The position numbers were made by a program, and so were the translations under genes. The notes beneath the pieces are model-generated. The model saw only the letters and a program-made list of their open reading frames with translations. It had not been told where the DNA came from and made no database searches. From positions 62,001 to 126,000 of the forward strand of contig NW_026647338.1 of NCBI RefSeq assembly GCF_950295315.1: 64,000 nt of DNA, in the 5' to 3' direction. This stretch comes from Erinaceus europaeus (lineage: Eukaryota; Chordata; Mammalia; Eulipotyphla; Erinaceidae). Positions 7,661 to 20,296 of this stretch are shown piece by piece (the stretch's first letter is position 1; each line of letters opens with the position of its first letter).

Positions 7661-10600
7661 TATGGTGAAGGCTGGGGCTGTCTGGGGTCTGTGGGCATGA
7701 GAGCTGCTGCCTTACAATCTCTACAAGCCAGGTTTGAACCTGTCATCAATGAACACAGTGTAGGAGGTTTTTGAATTCTGGTCTCTTTCCAACTCATCTA
7801 TTTCTCTTCTCGCCTTCTCTATCTCTAACTCTCACATGCTCTCACACACTCTGTCTTCACTCATTAATATTTTACTTAGATTCTTATTTTACTGACAGGC
7901 CCAGATAGACAAAGAGAGTTACCAGAGCACTGCTGAGCTCTGGCTTGTTGTGTTGGCGATTTCACCTAGGCTACTGGAGCCTCAGTTTGTAAGTCTTTCT
8001 GACACAAGCCATATTCTGTCTCCTCATTTCCATGCCAGTATCACTCAGAGTTTATAATAAAGATATACATACATGTATATATATACATATAGATTTATAT
8101 ATCTGTCATTTTTAGAATGTTCGACCTATGTATTTGACCTTCTTTCAGAATTACCACATTTATAACAGCCTAGTTTTTCTGAAATAATTGGCCATATAGT
8201 TGGAGCAGGATTCAATACAATTATAAATAATAGAACCTTCCAGTAGCATTTCTAATCGTGTTTCTATTAGCATCCTTATTGTAATTATCATGGCCCAGAT
8301 CTTCCCTCCTTTTTCTAGTGTAAGCTTCAATACGTATGTGTTTGTTTTCTTTCTCCGGAAATCTTAATGTCCCTGGACCCTGAAGTGTTAGGGAATTTTT
8401 GAAGCAGCCCTCTGTTTCTCAGCAGATGGTTTCTATGTTTCTGCTGTCATCAGGTCTTCTTGTGGTTTTTGTCTTTATTTATTTTTATTGTTTCAAGTAT
8501 TCCTAGATCATTCCCATTTATTTGCATATTTATTTATTTAGTCAGGTATCACATGTGGCATCATTTCTTCTCCTTGAGAGATTTTGTCTTATAAATGAAG
8601 GGAACTTTTGATGCACAATACATTTCCTGGGGCAAATACTACACACATATGGTGAAGGCTTGGGTTGTCTGGGGTCTGTGGGCATTAGAGCTGCTGCGTG
8701 ACAATCTCTACAACCCAGGTTTGAACCTGTCATGAATGAACACAGCCTAGGGGGTTTTTGCCTCCTGTTCTATTTCCAACTCTTCTATTTCTCTTCTTGC
8801 CATCTCTGTCTCTGACTCTCACAGGCTCTCTCTCACTCTGTCTGAACTCAGGAATATTTTACTTATATCCTTATTTTATTGACAGGCCCAGATATACAAA
8901 GAGAGTGGCCAGAGCACTGCTGAGCTCTGGCTGGTTTTGTTTGTGATTTCACCTAGGCTACTGGAGCCTCTGATTGGTAAGTCTCTCTGACTTAAGCCAT
9001 ATTCTGTCTCCTCATATCCATGGCAGTATCTCTCAGACTTTATAATAAAGATATACATCCATATACATATATAAATATACATATATATCTCTGTCATTTT
9101 TAGAATTGTCAACCTATGTAATTGATCTTAATCAGAATTCACACATTTACAACAGGTTCCTTTTTCCCTACTAATTGGCCACATAGTTGGAGCAGGATTC
9201 AATACAATTATAAATAATAGAACCTTCCAGTAGCATTTCTAATAGCATTTCTATCAGCATCCTTATTTTAATTATCATAGTACAGAACTTGCCTCCTTTC
9301 TCTAGTGTAAGCTTCAATACATATGAGTTTCTTTTCATTCTCCCGAAATCTTAATTTCCCTGGACTCTGAAGGGTCTCGGAACTTTTGAAGCAGCCCTTG
9401 ATTCTCAGCAGATGGTTTCTATGTTTCTGCTGTCATCAGGTCTTCTTGTGCTTTTTGTTTTTATTTTTCATTTGTTTCAAATCCTCCTAGATAACCCCCA
9501 TTTACTTGCATATTTATTTATTTATTTATTTATTTGGTTCTATATTACATGAGGGGTCCATTCTTCTGCTTGATAGATTTTTCTCTTATAATTGAAGGGA
9601 AGTTTACACTCACAATACATATCCTGTCATAAATACTACACACATATGGTGAAGGCTGGGGTTGTCCTGGGTCTGTGGACAGGAGACTGCTGCCCTACAA
9701 TCTCGACAACCCAGGTTTGAACCTGTCATGTATGAACACAGAGTGGGAGCTTTTGGACTTCTGGTCTCTTTCCAACTCTTCTATTTCTCTTCTTGCCTTC
9801 TCTGTCTCTGACTCTCACAGGCTCTCACTCACTCTGTCTGCACTCATTAATATTTTACTTATATATTATTTGACTGACAGGCCCAGATATACAAAGCGAG
9901 TCACCAGGGCCCAGCTGAGCTCTGGATTGTTTTGTTGGCGATTTCACCTAGGTTTCTGGAGCCTCAGCTTTGTAAGTCTCTCTGGCACAAGCCATACTCT
10001 GTCTCCTCATAGCCATGCCAGTATTCTCCCGAAATCTTAATTTCCCTGGACTCTGAAGGGTCTCGGAACTTTTGAAGCAGCCCTTGATTCTCAGCAGATG
10101 GTTTCTATGTTTCTGCTGTCATCAGGTCTTCTTGTGCTTTTTGTTTTTATTTTTCATTTGTTTCAAATCCTCCTAGATAACCCCCATTTACTTGCATATT
10201 TATTTATTTATTTATTTATTTGGTTCTATATTACATGAGGGGTCCATTCTTCTGCTTGATAGATTTTTCTCTTATAATTGAAGGGAAGTTTACACTCACA
10301 ATACATATTCTGTCGTAAATACTACACACATATGGTGAAGGCTGGGGTTGTCTGGGGTCTGTGAACAGGAGACTGCTGCCTTACAATCTCGACAACCCAG
10401 GTTTGAACCTGTCATGTATGAACACAGAGTGGGAGCTTTTGGACTTCTGGTCTCTTTCCAACTCTTCTATTTCTCTTCTTGCCTTCTCTGTCTCTGACTC
10501 TCACAGGCTCTCACTCACTCTGTCTGCACTCATTAATATTTTACTTTTATATTATTTGACTGACAGGCCCAGATATACAAAGCGAGTCACCAGGGCCCGG

Positions 10601-10746
10601 CTGAGCTCTGGATTGTTTTGTTGGCGATTTCACCTAGGTTTCTGGAGCCTCAGCTTTGTAAGTCTCTCTGGCACAAGCCATACTCTGTCTCCTCATAGCC
10701 ATGTCAGTATCCCTCATAGTTGATAATAAAGATACACATACATATA

Positions 10747-10783
<37 letters not shown>

Positions 10784-11326
10784 CATTTTTAGAATTGTTG
10801 ACCTTTTTATTTGATCTGAATGCAGAATTACCGCATTTATAATAGCCTCCTTATTCATAAATAATTGCTCACATAGTTGGAGCAGGATTCACTACAATTA
10901 TAAATTATAAACTTTCCAGGAGCATTTCCAATAGCCTTTCTATCAGTATCCTTATTGTAATTATCATAGCACAGAACTTGCCTCCATTTTCTAGTGTAAG
11001 CTTCAAATCGTATGCGTTTCTTTTCATTCTGAGAATTCGTAATTTGCCTGGACCCTGTGTGTCAGGGAATTTTTGAAGCAGCCCTCTATTTCTCAGCAGA
11101 CGTTTTCTATATTTCTGCTGTCATCAGGTCTTCCTGTGGTGTTTGTTTTTATTTTTTATTTTTTTCAAATCCTCTTAGATCATTCCCATTTATTTGCATA
11201 TTTATTTATTTATTTATTTCGTCCGATATCACATGAGGGGTCATTTCTTCTGCCTGATAGATTTTCTCTTATAATTGAAGGGAACTTTTGACACACAATA
11301 CATTTCCTTTTGCAGATACTACACAC
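7661..11326 (+). repeat. Sub-repeat block of unit 2 with an extra B/C segment
   Basis: A 7661-8647 (987 bp), B 8648-9644 (997 bp), a C copy broken after 378 bases (9645-10022), the last 308 bases of a second B (10023-10330), then a full C (10331-11326, 996 bp). This is the only copy in the window with the extra segment. The final C has the long TA tract of the unit 3/5/6/8 class (about 10755-10779). Confidence 0.9.
8056..8061 (+). terminator. Candidate poly(A) signal in sub-repeat A of unit 2
   Basis: AATAAA within TTTATAATAAAGATATAC, the first canonical hexamer I find on the + strand after the unit 1 promoter block, about 3.1 kb downstream of it. Every A, B and C sub-repeat has one (252, 1240 and 2235 in unit 1), so a transcript from each unit would meet three in a row just after crossing into the next unit. 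No clear GT-rich downstream element is evident, so this is weak. Confidence 0.25.
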
Positions 11327-11937
11327 TACTACAACTGCTACTGCACTGTTTTTGACAGTGACATCCAATGCACAATGGATTAGTATTGCATGGCTCTAGA
11401 GAATGTTCACTATTTAACCTACAATGTTTTTAACCTCACAAATATTTATTCTGTTCTTTCTTGGGGGATGAATGGTTTACAGTCAACAGTTCCATATAAT
11501 AGTGGGCACGGGGGGGGTAATTTTTCCCACTACCCCTGTATTTCTGTACATCCTTTGTAACTTTCTTATTGAGGAGAAGCAAACAGTCATAAATTGAGAG
11601 AGCAGGGCCCAAGCAGGAAGAGAGACAGAGAGACATCTGCAGCTCTGATTTGTCACTAGCCCAGCTTTTCCCTAGCTGGGTAAGTGTGACCAGGGGCTCA
11701 AAACAGGGTCCTGGGATTCCACATAGTTCCCTGGCAGCTCCACCAGCTGTTCCTCCAACCCATGCTCCCTTCGTTGTCCATGTAACTATCGATCTGCTCT
11801 AGGCATTTCTCACCTTCATATGTCAGAAACTTAACACTTCTCCCTTCCACCCATGAAACTTTGACCTTTTGCTAGGGTGCAAAACAGCAACTCCAATTCA
11901 AGTTATTTTCGGGACAAGTGTGTACGTCTCTGTGGAA

Positions 11938-11939
<2 letters not shown>

Positions 11940-11969
<30 letters not shown>
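11940..11969. repeat. GT microsatellite 1, unit 2
   Basis: Pure (GT)15 tract. Confidence 0.95.
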
Positions 11970-11971
<2 letters not shown>

Positions 11972-12246
11972 GTGTGCATAAGTGTGTTTCAGTTAAGATT
12001 ACCGCTGTTGTTTCTTTATTCCTGACACAGGGACTTAGGAACTGGGTTGTGTTATGACAAAGGAAGTTTCCACTGCACAAGTGGTTTTTCAAGTATGAAT
12101 TGGCACATTGGATTGTGGACTCTGTTGTGCATTCTCCCAGGTGGTCCTCAGATGGGTTCTTTCCTTTGCTATTCCCATGCTGTGTGTAATTTTCTGGGTA
12201 GACTCAAAGAGGAGTGGCATGGGGAGCTCAGCTGCATTCTGCTGTA

Positions 12247-12264
12247 TGTCCACAAGGTGGCGGC
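12247..12264 (+). promoter_or_regulatory. CTCF motif 1, unit 2
   Basis: Identical core to unit 1 motif 1. The base five after the motif differs (AAAGACTATAG instead of AAAGACCATAG), outside the core. Confidence 0.8.
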
Positions 12265-12492
12265 AAAGACTATAGTTGAGTGTAGTGATTCTGTGGAATG
12301 AGGATAACTCTAGGAATTGTGGCCCGTGGACAGCAGGGTTGAAATTGACGTAGAGTGCCCTAGACATCTGTTCTTTCCTGTGGGTGGGGGGATCCCCCAT
12401 TTGGCTTTGCAAGTGGAAGGGGTTTCTCTCTTTGCCTGGGATGACTCTACTGGGAGCTTGTGAATCCCTGTGCTCAGCTGCATTCTGCTGGG

Positions 12493-12510
12493 TGTCCACA
12501 AGAGGGCAGC
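12493..12510 (+). promoter_or_regulatory. CTCF motif 2, unit 2
   Basis: Identical to unit 1 motif 2, spaced 246 bp from motif 1. Confidence 0.82.
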
Positions 12511-12709
12511 ACCAGGGCGGGACTAAGGCTCCATGGGGCAAGTGCCCTGAGGCACTGGGCTAGGAGAGTGGCGACAGTGTTTCTGGGTGTGCCCCAAGAG
12601 CATGGCCAGCCTAGCGCAGGCAGGCAGTGTCCTAAGGACGGGCCCAGACAGGAGCTGTGGGGGTCGTGTTTGCAGAAACAGGGCCTTCAGAGGATGGCAG
12701 AAAGTCCCC

Positions 12710-13440
12710 GGGGGCGGGCCTCAGAGCCCGTGCCCAATGAGCCTGAGGGGAGGGCCCAGTGGGTATTCATAGAGACAGCTGGCCAATCAGAGAGGAGGAA
12801 CGTCACCCTCAGGGGAGTGAAGCAAGAGCTGGCCAATGAGAACAGAGGAGGAGTTGCGTGGGCGGGCCTCAGAGAGCAGCCCACCAATGAGAGCCTGGGT
12901 GCTGGCTCTGGGTGGGCGTACCCCTGGAGGTCAGCCAATCAGGGTCCAGCGGAAGTGCCTGGGGGGCGGGCCCTCGGGAGGCTGTCCAATGAGCACCTGG
13001 GGCGGGCCTCGTGGGCGGAGCCCAGGAGGCTGGCCAATCATGGGGTTAAGGGCGGTGACCTTCCTGGGCGTGCCTTAGGAACTGGCCTATGAGAGGGTGC
13101 CCCTCAGACAGCAGCCCGCCAATGGGAGCCAAGAGAAGGCTGGCTGGGGGCGTGTCCCTGGGACACCAGGCCAATCAGAGTCGAGCGGAAGTGGCTGGTG
13201 GGCGGGCCTTCCGGAGGCTGCCCAATCAGCGTGCTGCAGGGCCGTGTGGGCGGTGCTCAAGGCCGCTGGCCAATCACTGACTAGGGGCCCGGACCCTCCT
13301 GGGCGTGTCCAAGCACACTGGCCAATGAGATTGCTGGTGGGGTTCTGGGCGTGGCCTAGGCCTCTGGCCTATCAGAGCCTGGCTGGCGCCCTGTGGGCGG
13401 GCCTTCTGAAGGAATCCCGCCAATGGGAGCTCAGAGCTGG
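12710..13440 (+). promoter_or_regulatory. CCAAT/GC-box block, unit 2
   Basis: Same series of boxes as unit 1. GGGGTTAAGGG replaces GGGGCAAGGG after the seventh CCAAT, adding one base. The eighth position reads CCTATGAG, and GAGCACCTGG replaces GAGCGCCTGG, costing one CpG. Confidence 0.75.
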
Positions 13441-13450
13441 CCTTAAAAGG
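13441..13450 (+). promoter_or_regulatory. CArG box / TATA-like element, unit 2
   Basis: CCTTAAAAGG, unchanged. Confidence 0.6.
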
Positions 13451-13562
13451 CTGGGCGTGCTTCCAGGAAATGCGAAGCAGGGTTCAGCCCAGGGCCCTGC
13501 CTTGCAGAAGCTGTCCAGTGCGCATGTGTATAACTCCGTTTGTGCCTGTGCCTCTGTGGATT

Positions 13563-13607
13563 TGTGTGTGTGTGTGTGTGTGTCTGAGGGAGGGAGAGAG
13601 AGAGAGA
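13563..13607. repeat. GT/GA microsatellite 2, unit 2
   Basis: Short GT class followed by the same GA run. Confidence 0.95.
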
Positions 13608-14030
13608 ACAACAGAATCACTGTGGCACAGGTGATTTTGTGCAAAACACTTGGCACATTCTGATTTACAGCTCAATATTGACACCAGGGCAGCTCTCCTT
13701 GGCCCTTGGTCACTTTTCTTCTTTTCAGATGTAAAGACACTGAAGAGGGAGAGGTTTTTGCCCTGAGGCTTGCACTGGGAACTAGCAGCTGCCCTGTTTG
13801 TGTTGCCAGACTAGGAAACCTGTGGTGCCTGTCCATGTGGAGAGTCTCCTGGATGAGTTCCTTCTCGAGCCTTTTTCGCTCAGTCCCGTTGGAGCTGCAT
13901 ATAGCTAATGATTTGGAGATTTTATTGCTTTGGACAATTCTTTTCCTGATGCAAAGTTTCTCTCCAGGTTTTAGCAATCAATTGTGTGAATGTCACATCG
14001 AATCCATTGTAGAAAATGACTACATCAGTG

Positions 14031-14103
<73 letters not shown>
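14031..14103. repeat. CT/TA microsatellite, unit 2
   Basis: Long CT run then a long TA run. Confidence 0.95.
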
Positions 14104-14106
<3 letters not shown>

Positions 14107-15415
14107 GGTAACATGTAGAGGTCTGAAAATATTTTTTAGCTAGAGACCTGCACAGCTCTGGATTAGGGTAGCAATGTGGATACACCTGGCCCTTCTGAGC
14201 CACAGTCATGAGAGACATCTCACAGAGCCATATCGTATATCACTCTACAAATCTCTCTCAGCACGAACTACCACTGCCAAATCATCTACTTCCCTCTTGC
14301 TCTTTTTGTCCACCGAGTCTTATCCCAAAACTGTAAATCAAAGAAGAAATAGACATAGTGCAGTTCCCTGCACACAGGACAGGCTGAGGCTGGACCAGGG
14401 AGATGCAATACGCCAGCCTGCATCTTGGCTGGAGCATCACTATGCTTACTTCGAATTTGGAGAGGCGAGGGCAGTTTTGGAGAGTGGGCTTCCGGCCAAG
14501 GGTTGCTTCTCAGAGTGGCTAAGACCTAGATGTTCTAAGTGTTACCTTTCCTCACAAACATAAAATAGCAATGCCACTTGTAAGAAGTATGCATGGGCAT
14601 GGAGGGTTTGTCTTCAGTGCTCTGGCACTGATCAACACAGGGCCAGAATTTCAGTCCTTGTCTGTCTCTGTCATTCTGTCTCTCTGACTGTCTCTACGTG
14701 CCTTCTTCACTGGGCCCTTACTGGAAGTCAGTGCATGCATCGTGAACTCAGCCTTCCTGGTGTTGAAATTTTCCTTTCTTTGCCCTTTGGATTATTTAGT
14801 CTCCTGCACATGGTGTAGTACAGAGGGGAACTGCGGAGACAGCGTTGCTGCTGCAGGTTCCAGGCATATGTCCATCTCCAGCTGAAGCTGTCCAGGCCCT
14901 CTGTGCTTGACTGCCATTCTCCAGGGCCCTGAGACTGACACTCAGCCTCAATGCAACCCTCCTCACCTTCCTGCACAGCATCCTTGTCCTTATTCCATGA
15001 GAGCCCCGGTCAAGGGAAGTGAAACTCGATCCCCCTGGCACACACACTGTGCTTTCCCTCTATTAAGCCAAATGGAAAGGATCTGTGGTACTGATGGCCA
15101 CACCAGTGTCCAGATTTCCCATGCAAAACGGAAGCTTCCAGTGTTCAGAAAGAGGGTGTTTTGATGGCTGTGAAATGTCTTTTTCAAGTGCCTCATGGTG
15201 TTTCAAATCCCTTTGAAACCTGAAGTTCTTTCTTGTATCTAGGGAATATTTTCACCACTGGCCAGAAGGGCCGCCCAACTAGGAGCACAGCTATCCAGGG
15301 GTCAGGAGGTCTTCCAGCCTGCTAGCTCCTGGAGGGATTCCTGAGTATGTCCTCAGGGCCCAAGTGTAAAAGGTGTTTCCAATTGCCTTGATTAGCAGCA
15401 GCCAGGCCCTCAGGT

Positions 15416-15462
15416 GAGGGGCGGGGCTGTGATCTTGACTGGAAGCCCCTAATTTGGCCAAT
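15416..15462 (+). promoter_or_regulatory. Small GC-box/CCAAT pair in the 3' part of unit 2
   Basis: GAGGGGCGGGGCTG is followed about 30 bases later by TTGGCCAATGG (CCAAT 15458-15462), both on the + strand. Copies with the intact GC box have CCAAT at 23228, 31023, 38807, 46581, 54394 and 62186. Unit 1 has the CCAAT (near 6965) but a broken GC box (GGGGCAGGACTG near 6926). A pyrimidine run ending in CCATAG just downstream could be a splice acceptor. A weak second promoter is possible but poorly supported. Confidence 0.3.
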
Positions 15463-16104
15463 GGAGGCATCCATCTTTCTTTGTCTGTCCATAGCAAGGG
15501 CCCGGGGAGTTTGTGCTTCCTGCAAGCAGAGCGACATTGTATGGGACACTCATGCAAGCCTACTTCTGGGAATCTCTCTGAGTGTGATGTGTGGACACCA
15601 GGACACCATGATCAGGGATGTGAGGCCACAGGAGCAATTGCCTTAGCCGGACCCAAAGGGTAGGTGTAAGGGGCCGGGTTCATCCACTATTGTTTGGTTC
15701 AACACACTTCCCATCTAAGTGGAAACACAGCCCTTTCTGGGTACTTTCTGGGCTTGTAATCTGCTGCCCTGAGCAGTGGACTGAGAGCCTGGAGGCTGAG
15801 TAGGCAGCCAAACGTGACTGGACAGGCTCAAGCCCCTGAATTCTGAGGGGTTCCCCAGCTTCCCCCATTGGCAGTGTTTGGATCATAGTGAGGCATGGCA
15901 TTGATTCGGAACTCAGGAGAGTGAGACATGAGAGTCCCTTTGCATATGCATTCTTGCTTAGCCACAATCTGGGCTAGCTGGCTTGCCCTGACCAGATAGG
16001 TTCTCTGTACATAAGTTGCAGGAGAGGCTGGCTCCCTTGCCACCCATGCTCTGAGACTACTACAGGTGATCTCTGAGCACACACAGACACACACAAACAG
16101 ACAG

Positions 16105-16121
16105 ACACACACACACACACA
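16105..16121. repeat. CA microsatellite, unit 2 (17 nt)
   Basis: Short class, same interrupted lead-in. Confidence 0.95.
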
Positions 16122-16146
16122 TTACTGTCAGGTTGGTAGTAGAGCC

Positions 16147-19122
16147 TATGGTGAAGGCTGGGGCTGTCTGGGGTCTGTGGGCATGAGAGCTGCTGCCTTA
16201 CAATCTCTACAAGCCAGGTTTGAACCTGTCATCAATGAACACAGTGTAGGAGGTTTTTGAATTCTGGTCTCTTTCCAACTCATCTATTTCTCTTCTCGCC
16301 TTCTCTATCTCTAACTCTCACATGCTCTCACACACTCTGTCTTCACTCATTAATATTTTACTTAGATTCTTATTTTACTGACAGGCCCAGATAGACAAAG
16401 AGAGTTACCAGAGCACTGCTGAGCTCTGGCTTGTTGTGTTGGCGATTTCACCTAGGCTACTGGAGCCTCAGTTTGTAAGTCTTTCTGACACAAGCCATAT
16501 TCTGTCTCCTCATTTCCATGCCAGTATCACTCAGAGTTTATAATAAAGATATACATACATGTATATATATACATATAGATTTATATATCTGTCGGTTTTA
16601 GAATGTTCGTCCTATGCATTTGACCTTCTTTCAGAATTACCACATTTATAACAGCCTAGTTTTTCTGAAATAATTGGCCATATAGTTGGAGCAGGATTCA
16701 ATACAATTATAAATAATAGAACCTTCCAGTAGCATTTCTCATCGTGTTTCTATTAGCATCCTTATTGTAATTATCATGGCCCAGATCTTCCCTCCTTTTT
16801 CTAGTGTAAGCTTCAATACATATGTGTTTGTTTTCTTTCTCCGTAAATCTTAATGTCCCTGGACCCTGAAGTGTTAGGGAATTTTTGAAGCAGCCCTCTG
16901 TTTCTCAGCAGATGGTTTCTATGTTTCTGCTGTCATCAGGTCTTCTTGTGGTTTTTGTCTTTATTTATTTTTATTGTTTCAAGTCCTCCTAGATCATCCC
17001 CATTTATTTGCATATTTATTTATTTAGTCAGGTATCACATGTGGCATCATTTCTTCTGCTTGAGAGATTTTCTCTTATAACTGAAGGGAACTTTTGATGC
17101 ACAATACATTTCCTGGGGCAAATACTACACACATATGGTGAAGGCTTGGGTTGTCTGGGGTCTGTGGGCATTAGAGCTACTGCGTGACAATCTCTACAAC
17201 CCAGGTTTGAACCTGTCATGAATGAACACAGCCTAGGGGGTTTTTGACTTCTGGTCTATTTCCAACTCTTCTATTTCTCTTCTCGCCATCTCTGTCTCTG
17301 ACTCTCACAGGCTCTCTCTCACTCTGTCTGAACTCAGGAATATTTTACTTATATCCTTATTTTATTGACAGGCCCAGATATACAAAGAGAGTGGCCAGAG
17401 CACTGCTGAGCTCTGGCTGGTTTTGTTTGTGATTTCACCTAGGCTACTGGAGCCTCTGATTGGTAAGTCTCTCTGACTTAAGCCATATTCTGTCTCCTCA
17501 TATCCATGGCATTATCTCTCAGACTTTATAATAAAGATATACATCCATATACATATATAAATATACATATATATCTCTGTCATTTTTAGAATTGTCAACC
17601 TATGTAATTGATCTTAATCAGAATTCACACATTTACAACAGGTTCCTTTTTCCCTACTAATTGGCCACATAGTTGGAGCAGGATTCAATACAATTATAAA
17701 TAATAGAACCTTCCAGTAGCATTTCTAATAGCATTTCTATCAGCATCCTTATTTTAATTATCATAGTACAGAACTTGCCTCCTTTCTCTAGTGTAAGCTT
17801 CAATACATATGAGTTTCTTTTCATTCTCCCGAAATCTTAATTTCCCTGGACTCTGAAGGGTCTCGGAACTTTTGAAGCAGCCCTTGATTCTCAGCAGATG
17901 GTTTCTATGTTTCTGCTGTCATCAGGTCTTCTTGTGCTTTTTGTTTTTATTTTTCATTTGTTTCAAATCCTCCTAGATAACCCCCATTTACTTGCATATT
18001 TATTTATTTATTTATTTATTTGGTTCTATATTACATGAGGGGTCCATTCTTCTGCTTGATAGATTTTTCTCTTATAATTGAAGGGAAGTTTACACTCACA
18101 ATACATATTCTGTCGTAAATACTACACACATATGGTGAAGGCTGGGGTTGTCTGGGGTCTGTGGACAGGAGACTGCTGCCTTACAATCTCGACAACCCAG
18201 GTTTGAACCTGTCATGTATGAACACAGAGTGGGAGCTTTTGGACTTCTGGTCTCTTTCCAACTCTTCTATTTCTCTTCTTGCCTTCTCTGTCTCTGACTC
18301 TCACAGGCTCTCACTCACTCTGTCTGCACTCATTAATATTTTACTTTTATATTATTTGACTGACAGGCCCAGATATACAAAGCGAGTCACCAGGGCCCGG
18401 CTGAGCTCTGGATTGTTTTGTTGGCGATTTCACCTAGGTTTCTGGAGCCTCAGCTTTGTAAGTCTCTCTGGCACAAGCCATACTCTGTCTCCTCATAGCC
18501 ATGTCAGTATCCCTCATAGTTGATAATAAAGATACACATACATATATGTACATATATATATATATATATATATATCAGACATTTTTAGAATTGTTGACCT
18601 TTTTATTTGATCTGAATGCAGAATTACCGCATTTATAATAGCCTCCTTATTCATAAATAATTGGTCACATAGTTGGAGCAGGATTCACTACAATTATAAA
18701 TTATAAACTTTCCAGGAGCATTTCCAATAGCCTTTCTATCAGTATCCTTATTGTAATTATCATAGCACAGAACTTGCCTCCATTTTCTAGTGTAAGCTTC
18801 AAATCGTATGCGTTTCTTTTCATTCTGAGAATTCGTAATTTGCCTGGACCCTGTGTGTCAGGGAATTTTTGAAGCAGCCCTCTATTTCTCAGCAGACGTT
18901 TTCTATATTTCTGCTGTCATCAGGTCTTCCTGTGGTGTTTGTTTTTATTTTTTATTTTTTTCAAATCCTCTTAGATCATTCCCATTTATTTGCATATTTA
19001 TTTATTTATTTATTTCGTCCGATATCACATGAGGGGTCATTTCTTCTGCCTGATAGATTTTCTCTTATAATTGAAGGGAACTTTTGACACACAATACATT
19101 TCCTTTTGCAGATACTACACAC
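16147..19122 (+). repeat. Sub-repeat block A-B-C before the unit 3 core
   Basis: A 16147-17133, B 17134-18130, C 18131-19122. The long-TA class of C is present near 18550-18576. Confidence 0.9.
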
Positions 19123-19734
19123 TACTACAACTGCTACTGCACTGTTTTTGACAGTGACATCCAATGCACAATGGATTAGTATTGCATGGCTTTAGAGAAT
19201 GTTCACTATTTAACCTACAATGTTTTTAACCTCACAAATATTTATTCTGTTCTTTCTTGGGGGATGAATGGTTTACAGTCAACAGTTCCATATAATAGTG
19301 GGCACGGGGGGGTAATTTTTCCCACTACCCCTGTATTTCTGTACATCCTTTGTAACTTTCTTATTGAGGAGAAGCAAACAGTCATAAATTGAGAGAGCAG
19401 GGCCCAAGCAGGAAGAGAGACAGAGAGACATCTGCAGCTCTGATTTGTCACTAGCCCAGCTTTTCCCTAGCTGGGTAAGTGTGACCAGGGGCTCAAAACA
19501 GGGTCCTGGGATTCCACATAGTTCCCTGGCAGCTCCACCAGCTGTTCCTCCAACCCATGCTCCCTTCGTTGTCCATGTAACTATCGATCTGCTCTAGGCA
19601 TTTCTCACCTTCATATGCCAGAAACTTAACACTTCTCCCTTCCACCCATGAAACTTTGACCTTTTGCTAGGGTGCAAAACAGCAACTCCAATTCAAGTTA
19701 TTTTCGGGACAAGTGTGTACGTCTCTGTGGAAAG

Positions 19735-19754
19735 GTGTGTGTGTGTGTGTGTGT
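19735..19754. repeat. GT microsatellite 1, unit 3
   Basis: Pure (GT)10 tract, the short class shared with units 4, 5 and 6. Confidence 0.95.
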
Positions 19755-20031
19755 AAGTGTGCATAAGTGTGTTTCAGTTAAGATTACCGCTGTTGTTTCT
19801 TTATTCCTGACACAGGGACTTAGGAACTGGGTTGTGTTATGACAAAGGAAGTTTCCACTGCACAAGTGGTTTTTCAAGTATGAATTGGCACATTGGATTG
19901 TGGACTCTGTTGTGCATTCTCCCAGGTGGTCCTCAGATGGGTTCTTTCCTTTGCTATTCCCATGCTGTGTGTAATTTTCTGGGTAGACTCAAAGAGGAGT
20001 GGCATGGGGAGCTCAGCTGCATTCTGCTGTA

Positions 20032-20049
20032 TGTCCACAAGGTGGCGGC
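20032..20049 (+). promoter_or_regulatory. CTCF motif 1, unit 3
   Basis: Identical core, forward orientation. Confidence 0.8.
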
Positions 20050-20278
20050 AAAGACCATAGTTGAGTGTAGTGATTCTGTGGAATGAGGAGAACTCTAGGA
20101 ATTGTGGCCCGTGGACAGCAGGGTTGAAATTGACGTAGAGTGCCCTAGACATCTGTTCTTTCCTGTGGGGTGGGGGGATCCCCCATTTGGCTTTGCAAGT
20201 GGAAGGGGTTTCTCTCTTTGCCTGGGATGACTCTACTGGGAGCTTGTGAATCCCTGTGCTCAGCTGCATTCTGCTGGG

Positions 20279-20296
20279 TGTCCACAAGAGGGCAGC
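20279..20296 (+). promoter_or_regulatory. CTCF motif 2, unit 3
   Basis: Identical core. Spacing is 247 bp because of one extra G (GTGGGGTGG) between the two motifs, as in all units from 3 on. Confidence 0.82.

Larger units (their letters stand above)
1..7804 (+). repeat. Macrosatellite unit 1 (7804 bp)
   Basis: The start of the window recurs at 7805 and at every later unit start, so this is one full period. Order: remainder of sub-repeat A (1-843), B (844-1840), C (1841-2830), L1/SINE-like composite (2958-3425), GT tract, CTCF motif pair (3758-4021), CCAAT/GC block (4221-4950), CArG/TATA-like box (4951-4960), GT/GA tract, CT/TA tract, about 2 kb of unrecognised sequence, CA tract, and the first 144 bases of the next A sub-repeat (7661 on). 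Its 3' half carries the allele group shared with units 3 and 6: CAAG rather than TTAAG inside the CCAAT block, and a long CA tract. Its 5' half shares alleles with unit 2 up to about 10.0 kb. No gene is supported anywhere in it. Confidence 0.97.
7805..16290 (+). repeat. Macrosatellite unit 2, enlarged (8486 bp)
   Basis: Same order of parts as unit 1 but about 690-700 bp longer, because a B/C segment is present twice (junction at 10022/10023). Left of the junction the variant bases match unit 1. Right of it they match units 3, 5, 6 and 8 (for example GAGAATTCG in C, and the CCCGGCTGAG variant). The 3' half carries the TTAAG allele and the short 17-nt CA tract. This is a recombinant unit. Confidence 0.96.
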
